A DNA stretch of 64,000 nucleotides from Lateolabrax maculatus (lineage: Eukaryota; Chordata; Actinopteri; Acropomatiformes; Lateolabracidae): assembly GCA_031216445.1 (NCBI GenBank), contig CM062208.1, positions 10,356,001 to 10,420,000 on the forward strand. Direction: 5' to 3'. A program made the translations under genes and the position numbers. The notes below the pieces were generated by a model. That model was not told the DNA's origin, did no database searches, and saw only the letters and a list, made by a program, of their open reading frames with translations. Below, one piece after another: positions 49,921-62,785 of the stretch. The stretch's first letter is position 1, and every line of letters begins with the position of its first letter.

Positions 49921-52606
49921 CAGTTCTGGACAACACTGAACATGATAGGCATCATAAAAGTAGACTTTTATGTAGAGAAGAATCCCTACCTTACCAGAAG
50001 ACTTTTTTTTTTGTTGTTTTTCTGATAGTAGTCCTTCCACTCAATCTTGTTTAGTTAGTTAGTTACATTGTCTTTGTTTAAAACAATTGTGTCCAGACTA
50101 TCCTAAAGCAGTCACACATACACAGGGCTGATGGAAAAACAGATAAACACGGAACAAACGTGGAAACAGCCATCCTTGACACACATATTGAGGCATGTGT
50201 GACCCATATATACATCCATAACTTACCTATCATCAATGCCTCCAGACTGCATTTCAGTCAGCAGCAGGGTCAGAGATCAGCTGGTAAGAATAGCATCAGT
50301 CTTAATCTGTAGCCTCTAACAGAGTTGGAAACAGATGGAGTCTTAAGTGACAGAAGTTTAAAATACACAACAAATGACTGACCGTCTGTGATGTCAGCTT
50401 CTCGCAATCCCTCACCTGTCGGCTCAAAGCTTTGTCACCCTATAATGAGCAAACAGCACAGATAATCATTTACTGCCCGGGACCATGTGCTGTCTTCTCT
50501 GGCTCGCCTTGTCAACAGAGCACCACTGGTTTAATAATAAACCTGGTTTCAACGGCAAAGATGTTTATGAGATGAGAGTGAAGATTGCTGGTGTTGTTGT
50601 ATGCTCTTTTACACTGAGACCAAATAAACAGAGATAAAGACACATATACAGTTTATGTGACTTGGAATTGTCCTGCACTGAACTGGTATATAGTAGAAAA
50701 CTGTCTCTATTAATTATTAATACATAATGTATTAATGCAGTATGGATAAATCAATAAAAGAAAACATTTGTAAGAACAGTATTTAATTTAAAGTTGACAA
50801 TGTATTGATCCTGCTATAAGTAATGCCTGTTTAGCCAAAGCCTGATATAGCTTATTCCTCTGTGTCATAGAGCTCCATTGTTGTGCAAAAACTATTGAAA
50901 ACACATCAATGAGCCACGCTGTTACACGGAGCCGACATGCACTATCCTGCTGCCATCAGTGCTCACTAACACACAAAATGTGTAGCTGAAAATAGTCCCA
51001 ACAAATGCATTATTTGCTCCTGTTTTAGTTGATTTGCTAAAATCTACTGTGCCCAGCTGTTTCAGGAAATGAATTTGCATTTTTTTTAAATAAAAGTTTG
51101 TGACCAACTTTTAATGTGATTCTTTTTCTGAAGTAATGGATTCAGGGCCAAGTCCACAGACAGGCTAGGGAAGTTGAAGTGTATGTGGAGCCTCTGATGA
51201 AGAAAACAGGATGTCACCAGTCAATGCAAAGGACGGTAAATGCGCCTGATTGACAGGAAGTCTGCCACAACAACATGCCACCGCTGTGGATCACTCCTGT
51301 CAGTGACTTAGTCATAGTTTGTGCTGACAGATACCCGCAGAGTTACAGTTTGTGCAGGTTTATGTTCGCCACAACTAAAACAACCTTGAGGTTCTCCTCT
51401 CAACTCTCCCACGCTGGAGTTTGATGCGACATTTTATTGTCATATTCTCTGACCGTATCCCAGCAACCGTGGATTACAGAGATGAGTTGAAGGGTGTATA
51501 CGAGGTTGTGATGGCCGTTCAGCAGCACGTGTCCATCAAGCCTGGCCTCCCTTGAACGCGGGTGAGGCAGGGCTGAAATGGTTTTGTGTCACGAGCAGAA
51601 TAGCAGGCTGGGGTCAGGCCGGTGAGCGGGTGGGGTGGGTTACACTAATGCATACTGGCAGTGTGGGCTTTTTCCATCAAACACTCAAGTACGCATACAC
51701 TATGTTCACACACACACATTGTTGTCTCCCTTCTCTTGCTCTTGATCGCTCTGTAACACACACACACACACATTCAGACCTCATCCTGGCACTGCCAAGA
51801 AGCTGTAAGTGATGAGATTAAGTGAAGTCGTGGAACATCACTTCTTTGTTACAAATCACTTCATGCTGTTATTCTGTGTGAATGCTGTTCCACTCCTAAA
51901 TCCATCCTGATGAGCAGCACAATGGAAACGTCAGAGTACACTTTAAACGGAGGAAGGCTACGTAATTAGGAATTAGCAACAGCTTTTCCATCAAACACTT
52001 CATTAAACAGTGTCGCAGACTGAGGCCTGAAGCGATGTTAGGTGCTCCCTGGGCTTTTGTTTAAGGAAACTCGGAAATCACATTCAGTTCTTACTGACGA
52101 CCGGCAACCTTTTTAAGATGCTTAAGGAAAAAAAGGTGTTTGGTCTTAGCCTTAGTCTGTGTCGAGTTGGCACCTTGACACAGTCCTCACAAAGACACTT
52201 TGCATGAGATAAAGGTTTTGTTTTGCCTTATAAAAGCAAGAAAGAACAGGATTAATACAAGTGCAACCGATGACCAGATGAAATATTTTTTGGGAGGGAT
52301 CCAGCAGAGATGAGGTTGCAGGGTCACAGCTTCTGGCCAGAGATCTGGCAAAGTTTGTCATGAGATCCTGATCACTTGGTTTTCTTCTGCTATTTATATA
52401 TGCAAAAACATTTGATCTGCTCCGTGGTCAAAGGCGCAGTTGTTGGAGAGGAGACTTTAGCCATTCAGATGATGACGACTGATTAGGCCATGACATTAGC
52501 AGGGAGAGGAAAATGAGTAAATGAACAAGAGCAAGAATGAAGGGTGTCTTTGATTGCACCAAAGTAACAATTTACTGGTAACTGAAATGACAAATGGAAA
52601 TAACTC

Positions 52607-53850
52607 TTGAAAGGAAGAGGCTGACATTTTGGGTAATACTCTTAATCACTTTCTAGCTGAGAGTTGAATTAGAAGAACGACGTCGCTCTCATGTGTGTTC
52701 ATTCAATATAAAGTTACTACCAGAAACTGGTTAGCTTAGCTGGAGACAGAGCGAAACAGCTCACCTGGTCCTTGTAAAGGTAAAAAGAAAAAGAAAAAGA
52801 AATGCATCCTTGGTCCATGGCCTCCAGAATGGCACGTGTACTCAATATTGCCTTTCCAAAAATAGAACCATTTTCTGATTTTACACCGCTATGGTGAAGG
52901 TTTGGGAAGGTTTAGACTAAGCGACAGTCTCCGGGTCTGAAAAGTGAAGAAGTTGCGAAAGTGCCTTAAACTGCATTCTTTCTAATGGCCAGCAGGGGGC
53001 AAGTCCACTGGCTCCAAATAGAAGTCAGATGAGAAAATGACCCTAATTGATTTATCACCTCAGTAAACATTTTCCTAAAGAGTTTATGGTCTCAGTCGCT
53101 ACTTTCAAGTTTTCTTCAATACAGCATGATGTTCATTTTGTAAATAATGTTCCCATTTAGAGTAAAATAGATGATACGGCAGGGAAAGCTTTAGGGCGAC
53201 TGCTAATCAGGATAGATTCGCAGCAATGCGTATCCATGGCAGCTCTACCCTCTGATCCAAACAATGTCACTTCTGGCTCCAAAAAAACAAGATGGCGACA
53301 GCCAAAATGCCGAACTCCAGGCTTCAAAACGACAGTACACAATGGGTGACGTCACGGTGTCCATTTCTTTTATACAGTTTTTGGTTTCGACACTAAAACA
53401 ACATGGTTATGGCTTCAAATAACTACTAGGTTAAAATTAGAGAAACATGGTGGTTTGGGTTACATTTAATACTTTGTTGTGGTTCGGGGACCTTCGTCAT
53501 CCTGATTACAATAAAAAACACTTGGTTAGAGTTATGGAATGATCATGGCCATGGTTACAAAAAAACCATCGTTGACTGTCGGAAGGCACCGGGAAACAAA
53601 CAGTGATCTCCTGTGTTAAAGTCCAATGGTGTGTTGACCTTTCCATTCACTCCGGCTTTTTTCTTGGGAGGACAGTTTCCAAAATCCACCTAACAATACC
53701 TCTAAACCTCACTAATTAACACATTGCATCTCATTTGTTTAATTCGTACAGAACAACGTAACGTAAGAACAATAAGTCATGGTTTTACAGGGTTATGTAC
53801 TGGACTATTTCTTGGCTGGGTGTAGTGACTTCCTGGAGTCTTGGCACAAA
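52607..53850. mobile_element. Nested repeats: one family split by another
   Basis: The left half (52607-52790: ctttctagctgagag, actggttagcttagctggag, aacagctcacctgg) and right half (53690-53850: cctctaaacctcactaatta, ttggctgggtgtagtgactt) belong to one fish repeat that is normally continuous. Between them lies about 0.9 kb, including another repeat (52929-53370, with ctccgggtctgaaaag, ccagcaggggg and gggtgacgtcacggtg). The younger element appears inserted in the older. The class of both is undetermined. Confidence 0.6.
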
Positions 53851-55764
53851 GACTGTTTCCAGTCTTAGTGAATGTAGGATTAAAATCCCACCTGTTAGTA
53901 AAAATACGTTAGAATTGTCTGTCTGTGTGTGAGTGCTTATACATATCGTGTGCCCTCACCACATAATTATAGCCATTTGAATGCACATTGGCCCTTGAGC
54001 AAGGAGAAGTCAAACCTAAAAGATTCCCATTATATAATGCAGCATTTATCTGCAGGCCGACTGCGGAGCAGAGAGAGTGTCCTGGGGTAAAACTCATACA
54101 TCATACGGCACACAAGAAAAAGAGGAGGAAGGAAGGAAAGAGGAGGATGAGCTCTTCGAGTTTTGTCTGTGACTCTTTGTTTGCATCTCAAACTTCAGCA
54201 AGTGGTTTCACACCAGCACGAGCTTTGAGAGGAGGAGCAAGACAAGAGAGACGAACAGATGAACAAAGTAGGTACAGTATTTCCACCAAAGCCTTTAAGG
54301 TAAGACCTGACTTTATGACTATTTCTTTTGTGTTTACTGGTTTAGATTTAGTGGAGAATGAGTGAATTGTGGGTCTCTAAAATAAAGCTAAAATCAAACT
54401 TTTGGACTTACTTCAGAATAGATAGATCAGAACATGGGTAAATACAGAAAGACTTAATTACTGTTAGGATCTCATTTAATTAAAATATATGATTTTTAAA
54501 TTTTTTTTTCTTGCATTGTAGGTATTGTCCATGCCTGTCACTGAACACGGCACAGACAACAGAGCTGTAAACCTAAAGGACCACACAGTAAATGAGAGCA
54601 CTCTGGAAGTTGACTCTGAGCGGAATTGCCATTGATCCCAGAAAACAATTCCCCTCCCGTGGCCGAAGAATGCTTCCCAGCAAAAAATAGAGCACCGGGG
54701 AAGTAAGAAGAAAGGGGGTGTGGGGGGGGGGGGGGGGGGGGAGGAAAAGGAGGAGGAGATGATGGAGGAGGAGGAGGAGGAGAGACAGAAGGGAGGGCCA
54801 TGGGGGCAAACACTCTCTCGTGATGCCCCTGCTTTTCTTCTCGTGCCCCCTGTGTGGACTAACAGTTTGGTGCTGAGACGACACCAAACTCAGACGCAGT
54901 CCTCAAGAGCCAGCTCCTGATAATGTTCACATGAAGAAGAAGGTAGTCCCGCCATCCCACTGAGCCTGTGGTCAACTGCTCACCTCTGCATCATCACCTG
55001 CCATTCGTCCACTGAGTTAAAAGAAGTCTTGTCTCACCAGGGGGACAGAGAAGGAGCCCGTACCTGATCAGAAACAGCGCTTCCAGGCAACTATCCCACA
55101 GCAGAAAAGAAGGTAAGCCACAAAATGAACATCAGTTGTAACAAAGTCATTACAAAACTACAACTCTTACTGAGATGAAAGACGGATGCGGCGTTTGGGT
55201 GAACTCTGTGAGCGTCTTATTACAAAACTCCAGCAGTGGCTTAGCTCTCTGAGAAATAGACGATATGTATTGAAGAGCTGGGACGATGGAGTGGGAGGCC
55301 TGGTCTGTGTAAGAGTCCCTGTCCTTCCCGGCAGGTACAGTTGTTACCTTACCCGCTCTCACTCCTTTCATCTCGCTCTTTCTTTCTCACTCTCCCTCCT
55401 CTCTGCTAATACCGTTCAGACTCTGAGGCGTTGTTATCCCTGCAGTGTCTCGGGGCAAAAGGTTGAAATTCTGATTTAATGCTATTACAAATAACCCCCA
55501 CATTTTCTTGTCTTTACAAAGAAATTAATAAAATGTATAAGTTAGGGCAGATGCTATATTCCTGTTAGGAGAAACTAGTGCTGCAAATTTCACGCTGAAG
55601 ATGTTTCCACTGTTTTTTGATGAGGTGTACTAAATATGTTTTTTTTTTTTTTTTCTTGGCCCCCGACAAAGGCAGGATTTCATACAACTACTCTGTTAAT
55701 CTGAATTGACAAAATGTGTTAATGTATTAATCAATGTATTTATCAATTTATTTCCAATTCTATA
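53851..55764. other. Purine-rich region, possible untranslated first exon(s) of gja5
   Basis: It contains several good plus-strand donor sites after GC-richer sequence, for example ctttaag/gtaagacc at about 54300 and agaag/gtaagccac at about 55112, plus a poly-G/GGA tract. Connexin genes normally have one or more untranslated first exons, so these could belong to gja5, 7-8 kb downstream. Only transcript data can decide; no coding exon is seen. Confidence 0.25.
54722..54782 (+). repeat. Poly-G tract followed by (GGA)n
   Basis: A run of 20 G is followed by GGA-rich triplets on the plus strand. This gives a strong purine/pyrimidine strand asymmetry and possible G-quadruplex or triplex DNA. Confidence 0.9.
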
Positions 55765-55769
55765 AACCA

Positions 55770-56200
55770 ATGTTTCAACAGGAGTGGTATAAGTATTTAG
55801 ACTCTTTACTCAAGTAAAAGTATCAATATCACAGTGTAAAATACTCTTTATTAGTTATTATTAGTTATTAGTAAAGGTTTTGCAATCAAAATGTTCCTTC
55901 AGTAAAAGTCAAAGCAATATGTATTGAAGTCTGAAAGTAAAAGTATTTAGTAAACAGGTCATTTGTTCTTGGTCAGTGTTACATTATTGTACATTATACC
56001 ACTAGATTTTTATTACCTATGCATTAACATATATTATAGGTTAACATCTTAATCTGAAAAAACAAGTAACTATAGATATCAAATACATGTAAAAAGCCCA
56101 ATATTTCCCTCTAAAATGCAGAAGGAGAGTACAAGTAAAAAGTAGCTCAGAACTATATCTAAGTGCGGTGCTTGAGTAAATGTACCTTCTTCATATATGT
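55770..56200 (-). repeat. hAT-like MITE copy
   Basis: The repeated text actcaagtaaaagtat, gtaaaatactc, aaagtaaaagtattta and gcttgagtaaatgta is the body and end of the abundant fish repeat also seen at 11346. This is the longest copy in the window. Confidence 0.65.
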
Positions 56201-57085
56201 AAGACTAGACAGATTTTTATTCTTCTACTGTAGACAGGATTTTTTTTAAATCAAAAAAGCACCATAACTTAAAGGAGTATCCATCTTTCAAAACTGAAAA
56301 ATAACCAGCACTTTGACCTTAGTATGAATCCCAACAGTCATAAAAAGACTGACTAAACGACTGGTGAGATTTGTGTTAAGACGCCTCACAGCAAAATATA
56401 AAAGTTTACAGGCTCATTAATCAAATTATATTATGTCCACTGCCAAGGACGAATTTACCGTACTGACTATGGAGATAGTCTTCGAAATAAAAAAGATAAC
56501 CAAAATAAAACAAGATTAAAACAAGCCAAACATCTAATCTGTCAACCCCTCCAGAAATAGCAGCTATCCAGGAATTTCTATCGGGAGTGTGTTAGTCAGA
56601 ATTTTCCTCCATGAAACACCTTGCAGCTGTCCTTGGCCTGAGGGTTCCAGTGTAATGCCATATGCAGCTAAACAATAGATCATAACAGGGCTGTGGGTCT
56701 GTGTACAGTAGTGGGCAGATGAAGAGCAGGACAGCCATGTAAGGTAGCAGGCAGCACATCGGCCCGCTGGCTTCTGCTGGTGTGACTGATATATGGCCGC
56801 CTAGATCCATGCTGGCCTGTAAGTGGTGGCAACAGGTGACTCGCTTGAGTGGGAAGTATTCTCCCCCTTAACCCACACCAGATCCACTTTGTAGGTCACA
56901 CTATCCCTAACTCACCCTTCCACCAAGCCAGTACCGCTAAAGTTAAACATGCTCATCCGTGATGATAATCCCAGCACCCATGGGAGGGATACGCACGCCA
57001 CCCATGTAGTCCTGCAGCTAAACAGCTGCTGCAATGCATACTGGGATTGACCCTCCACAAGTGTTCAAATTCAAGTTCAAAAGCC

Positions 57086-57091
<6 letters not shown>

Positions 57092-57128
<37 letters not shown>
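57092..57128. repeat. (AT)n microsatellite
   Basis: About 18 AT units. Confidence 0.95.
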
Positions 57129-57130
<2 letters not shown>

Positions 57131-57240
57131 TTTAAGCTTGAACTTTGACACATATGTGCAAATATTCATTTTAATAAAATAAGTAAGCCATATTTATTTC
57201 CTTTATTATACCTAAATTACTTCATGAAACAGCTTCAATG

Positions 57241-57286
57241 ACCCAGGCTGCAGTTATTCAGTGAGCTGAATAACTGCAGGCTGGGT
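57241..57286. repeat. Hairpin, 21-bp arms with one mismatch
   Basis: Arms 57241-57261 (acccaggctgcagttattcag is arm 1 less its last base context) and 57266-57286 pair around the loop tgag, with one mismatch. Confidence 0.8.
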
Positions 57287-57539
57287 ATGTTTGGCATGTA
57301 TGTTGATGTCAGCTGAGACTGATGAAGTTTGTGTATAAATGTGTTGGCACAGAGCAGTTGTATGGTTGGTCTGAGATTTTCCTCGTGCTCCACTGTGGCT
57401 GTTTCACTGAAACGTTGCTGAGCTGTCACAACACTGTAGAGTGAACTGCTCCCAGCAAAGGTATTTTGGTTATACAGCTCCCGACAGAGGCTTTTTGTTT
57501 GAGTTCATTTAGTATGAGCTGTAATGGAGAGTTTATCTA

Positions 57540-57690
57540 CCGTAGTAACTTAACTCAACCAGGGAGTTTGTTTTTCAAGAGAGAACTGGGAATAAAAAGA
57601 CATTCCTAGTCAGACAACCACGCAACCAGCATACAATAAACAACAAGTCAGATGAACAACAATCAAGCAACAAATAGAATTTAAAAAAGA
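57540..57690 (+). repeat. Dispersed fish repeat (same type as 30010)
   Basis: The blocks ctcaaccagggag, tttttcaagagagaactggg and the following caa-rich text match the style of the copy in the 5' flank of gene E. Confidence 0.4.
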
Positions 57691-60249
57691 CTTAAAATAA
57701 TAACGTTTTAATTTCTGTAAGAGGAATAAACAAATCCAGCTTGAGGGAAGTTTGCAGTTCTTTCCTTTAAAAAGGTTCATAAATTCTGAAACTATTTTCC
57801 AAGATTAGTGCATACATGTGGAATATCTAAGGTTCTATAGTTATCGGATATTGTACATGATTTAAATGATAGATGAGGCGTGAGGTAGTTTGGAAGCTTT
57901 AATAGTAGAGCATACTAGATGAATATCATGAGGCGACTATTCATTTTTGTCAATAAGAAAGTCCAACTTTGTGATACAGAGAGCAATGACGACAGTGAAA
58001 TGTGTCATTACTGACAAAGCATAATTCATTTTCCTCCAGAGATGAAACCACTCACTTAAAGCCATTTAGTTTCAGGTTAAAGCAATGACATGCATAAACA
58101 CTGAAGCCTTTCATAAAGAGAGATGCAATAAAACCGTAATGTGTGCTTTTATTTAAAAAAACTAAAAAAATACTAGCAGTGATCAAAATCCTGGCACGGG
58201 AGGTCATATTGTGACATTGGCACTGGATAAATTAGAAATGTTGAATACATTTTCCAAGACTATTCATTGATTTTTATTGTAATCCACTCACACCATTGGA
58301 ATGATCTATGCAGAGATAATGCAGCAGTCCAAATATATGATTTTTTTCTGATCTGGAACAAATAGTGGGGCCATGTACTTATAAAGATGACCTACACCAG
58401 CTGGCCAAATTTGGCTCTCCACAATACTTTTAGAATCTAACTTCGGGCCCCTCCAGTGTGAGGCTGCGTGGCCAAATTTGTCCCTCCAGAATGTGTCAAA
58501 TACTGTAGACATTTTTCCAGGAAATAAATGAGTCTTTTTTACTGTGTTTTACTTTCTAATGAAGTACAATAACAGTACAATCGTTTGTCAAGTAATGAGG
58601 TCCTTGCTGAAAAATGTACTTAATCTCCAGCAAATCCTCTCGGCTAAATGCACAGCATGGTGTAAATACATTTTCCTCCACTGATGTTATACTAAACATG
58701 CCACATTAAAGGGAAGCAGGCAGAGAAAATGTATATCCCACCATCTAATTGCCTGTGTGTTTATGAGGACAGCGCAGAGGAGGTAGTGTATCCTAGTCCT
58801 CTATGAGTATTGGGAGTCTGTCAAACAAGGCTTAGCGCTGAAAGGTGCAGATCACTGAAGGAATGTTTAAATCAACCCTGCCCCCTGTTGTTCCTGGCCT
58901 GTGGATACACTGCAGCCTGAGAGGAACAAGCTAGTGTTGGGAGATAATACAAAACTATTGACAGAGAGATCATAAAGAGTTCAGCTTTTAAACTAATCAA
59001 CTATTAGTTAAAAAAAACAAAGATTGCAACACAGAAATGGTGCAATCTTATGTTATGACAAAGTTAAACATCAGACTTCTGTGAGAGACATAAATCTGAA
59101 ATAAATGCTCCACGTGCCACCATACAGTAATAAAAACATAGTTTGATGGTCTTATAAAACTTCCATCCAGGGGATTCTCCAGTGTGAGGTGTTGCCACGG
59201 TCCCGACTGGTTCTTCAGCCAGTCACTGCCCTCTAAGGCAACGCTGAGGCGTTCCAACAGACTCGAGGATTTATTGTTGTGTTGCAGGGTAGAGAAAACA
59301 CGGCATTTATTCCTGTTGCTCTGCAGTGAGTCACAGCAGCAGCCGTCACTTCACAGTGAGGCAGTGGAGTAGCTGCAATTTCTCTCTTCGCTTCTGTGAA
59401 CTGCCTGGCTGCTATACAAACCAACTCAGTGTCAGTGCATGCATATCTGACGGGAAATTTAAATACAGCCACATTCTGTTAGTCCAGTTTAAGTTGACGC
59501 TGAAGTGATGAAATGACTGTAGTTCTTGGCTACAGTTCATACGGAGTCTACTTTCTCTCTTACTTTATCATACTATGTCTCCAACACCTATCTTAGACTT
59601 ATTTTCCATGGAACTCTTTCAACTCACCAACACTCATACACAAACGCACAGAGAGAGACTCAGAGATCACCACTGACGCTTTGATCAACGTCAAAGAGAA
59701 ATAACTCGAGAGGTGCATAATACCCCATTTGCGCAGAACACTGTTCTGAATACTTTGTGACCAGATTGTCCATTACTTATCCATTACTCTGCCACAGAGA
59801 TTATAAACAAATATGACAGCCCTGATGGTCTACAGGCTAACCAGACCGCTCAGCAAAGGGCACATTGTATCACAGTAAATCCATGGTTATTGCCAGGCTT
59901 CCAGAAAGCCAACAGGAGCGCAGGTATGATAGACAACCAATAGCAAAAGGAGAAGTTCACAGGAACAGCTCTGCTGTAACTTCTCTGCCCCCCCCGCCTC
60001 AGACTTCTTTTAATACCTTGTTCCTTTTGTCCTTCGGAAATCATATTGTTTGAGATTGCTTCCTCTGAGAACAGGAAGAGGGAGTCGACAAAGGAGACAG
60101 AGACAGAGACCGCTGCCTTTCCCAGCTGATCTGAATTCCACTTTGTTTACTTTCCTCAGAAAAGCTTCCATTCCCACAATTTTATATGATATTAGTGTGT
60201 GTACTGTATTTTTTTATGTTTGTTCCCAGACTGATAAACCACATTACTA

Positions 60250-60870
60250 CACCAGTGGTGGAAAGTAAGTAGGCTACTGTAAGTACAGTGCTTTATATTT
60301 ATTTTATTATATTTTTTCTCAACTGAATGTATTTGACAACTGAAGTTGCTAGTTTTGTTGTAGATTAATACCAAAAAATAGCACCAATTTTGGCTCGCTT
60401 TGGTCTGGACCAAAATATGTCAACTACTGTTGGATGGATTACCATCAGATTTTGAGTTTTCATGGTGCCCAGAGGATAACTTTTTTATTGAGCGCCACCT
60501 CGAGGTTGGCATGTGGTTTTGAGAGAAATGTTTTGGTTGGATGAATGGGCCATAACATTTTGTACAGACAATCATCTCCTCAGATTGAATTGTAATAACT
60601 TGTCATCTAAACAAAATGTTTATTTTTCTTGTACTTTGGTTTATTACCAAATACCAGCTAAACTAATGGCATTCCCATCATGCCTCGACTGTACTGTTTA
60701 GTGATCATTAATAAATGTTAGCACGCTCACACGTCACTAAGATGGTGAATACATAATCCAGTAATATAACAATATGACACTAAAGGGACCGTTTTGCAAA
60801 ATGTGTGCTTTTACTTTTTATACTTCTATGCTTTTACTTGGTAGTATTGCTACTAAAGGATCTGAATATC
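60250..60870. mobile_element. hAT-like repeat with another repeat nested inside
   Basis: The left end accagtggtggaaagtaag and the right portion (60805-60860: gcttttactttttatac, ggtagtattgctactaaagg) match opposite ends of the hAT-like fish repeat. The middle (60415-60760: tgttggatggattaccatca, tggtgcccagaggata, gcgccacctcgaggttggca) is a different common fish repeat that interrupts it. Confidence 0.5.
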
Positions 60871-62760
60871 CTATTAACTTTGAATTAGTCCAGAGGGAGA
60901 TATATTGTTAGCAGGGTCTGCACAGGTGAGGGAAGCCTGTTATCAGTATTAGCTGATAAGAAAACGGCCGTTGTAATGTGCAGCCTACCTCCTGCTATTG
61001 TGCTGGCTGGACATTGACTCCCTTCCTCCTCCAACTCTCTGCCTGTTTGTGATTTACTTCCAGTAAAGATCATCAGCTTTATCCAAGGAGGGCTTTGAGC
61101 CAGTTCCCTGAGTGGGACGAGGACTCGCTTCACTAACTGATGATCCAACTGGTCTCCAACTGTGACCGGTCTGACGTTAGTGGGTATTAGTTGCGTGCTG
61201 GAAAACAAGTGTCAGACCACAAACTTTCCTGTGCTATGCATTGGCGTATCAGCCTTGTGTGTGGATGGAGGTTGAACGTTTCCTCTCCCACGTGTTCTCA
61301 TAGGGGTGTTTTGTTTCCCGCCTCTCCCCGTTTTACAGATAGAGAGCACAACGCTCTGATTTCCCATCTTATTGCCATATATATACTTCATAGAGACACT
61401 GAGGGAGGGGGAGAGACAGACAGAGGGACAGATGGTCATGGCCATTTAGACCATCTCTCTCTCACATATAACCAGTGTCAGCCAAGCAATTCAAAGCCCT
61501 GCACAGTGGACTACACAATGGGACTAATTTATTACGGAAGAAACTGCTCATGGATTACACTTGGAGGGAGATGAGGTGTGGTAAGAGAGAGTATTATCTC
61601 CCTGTTTGACTTTTTTCACGCTCTGTGATTGTAGTGATTATACTGTATATCCTACCTGGCACACCATTAAAATAACAGTTTGTCTTAACACAAAGCTTTT
61701 AAGAAATGTAAACATTTTCGAAAAACCTTGCCAAGTAGGGCAGTCACATCAGATGTGTGACGTGCTGGAAAAACACGTCACAATAAATAAGAAGTCCTCC
61801 CTTCTTATTTAATAACTAATCTGTTCTTGATCTCTCTAATTACATAGTAAAAGCTGGCAGTAGGCATACGTATATAGTGCATATAGATGTCAGAGGTCAT
61901 CCCTCAATGGATTTTGATGGGTTTTTCTTAACCCCTGAATGACGGGGGTCATTTACTGCTCCTATAAAGCTTGCTGGTGAACTGCCATATAGGGTCATTC
62001 TCGGCTGAAACTTGCCAGCCTGTCGCTGCCATGTTTGGGTCTTTCCCAAACTCTCACTAACGCTGGAGTCAAAAGGGTGAAGGCTCACGCGCAGTAGATG
62101 GATGGAGAGATCTGACTGACACTGTCAGAGAGATTGCAGCGTGTAGGAGGCTTTCATCATTGCAGAGAGGGCGGTGGACATCAAAGCTGCTGTCCTGTCA
62201 TCGTGAGTGAAGTCTGCTGGTCATGGTCCACAGGCGAGATGGAGACTGTGCAGCTCAGGCCGGGTCACAACATTAAAAGGACAAAGTCACCTAGCTTTGA
62301 CTTGCCCTGTGGCGGCCTGTGCTTTCTGCTTGTCTGTCATACATACTTTAGAATTGGACATGGGGAATGTGAACACACATAACATAATACTGAATAATTT
62401 GTTTCTTAAAACAACCTCATTATTTACTTTTACATGACTCCCGAACTTCCTTTCCCTTCCTCTCCCTCGTTCTCTCATGGGAAAGTTGTTGTTCTCATGC
62501 CAGTGTCCAGTCCTAAAGCAATTCACAGGCAGGGAAGCTATTTTTATGCATATGATGCCACACACACAGTCCAGGTCATTTCATTGGCAGGACTATAAAG
62601 GACCTACAGCTGTCTGGGTACTGATCTGTATTTCCCTTTTTTACCCTCCTCTCTGCTCTGTCTATCTTCTACCTCTCCACCTCAGTGACTTCCCCTTTTC
62701 ACTTCTAGTGCACCCTCTTTTTGCCCTTTCTGCCCACCCTCTCCAGTCTTTGTGTCTCAG
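60871..62760. other. Proximal 5' flank / intron of gja5
   Basis: Unique-looking DNA directly upstream of the gja5 coding exon. It probably belongs to the intron between an untranslated first exon and the coding exon, ending in a pyrimidine-rich tract (62625-62760). No coding exon is recognised. Confidence 0.45.
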
Positions 62761-62785
62761 GTGTGTGTTCGGCTGGTGAGCAGTG
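62761..62785 (+). other. gja5: gja5 5' UTR remainder after splice acceptor
   Basis: A long C/T-rich tract ends in tgtgtctcag at 62760, a good acceptor, 25 bases before the ATG. This is the standard connexin layout. Confidence 0.65.

Larger units (their letters stand above)
38061..52606. other. gja8-gja5 intergenic region, left part
   Basis: No coding exon with a recognisable domain. It is mainly AT-rich DNA with poly-T runs (39038, 42487), a short hAT-like piece (44290-44350), GA-rich sequence (46448-46490), CA-rich tracts (45280, 48770, 51755), and repeat copies near 49170 and 49640. A GC-richer stretch at 41760-42260 lacks a clear gene. Regulatory elements for either connexin could lie here but cannot be told by eye. 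Confidence 0.5.
56201..60249. other. Intergenic region upstream of gja5
   Basis: No coding exon is recognised. It contains an AT microsatellite, a hairpin (57241-57286) and a dispersed-repeat fragment (57540-57690). The rest shows nothing I can name. Confidence 0.5.
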
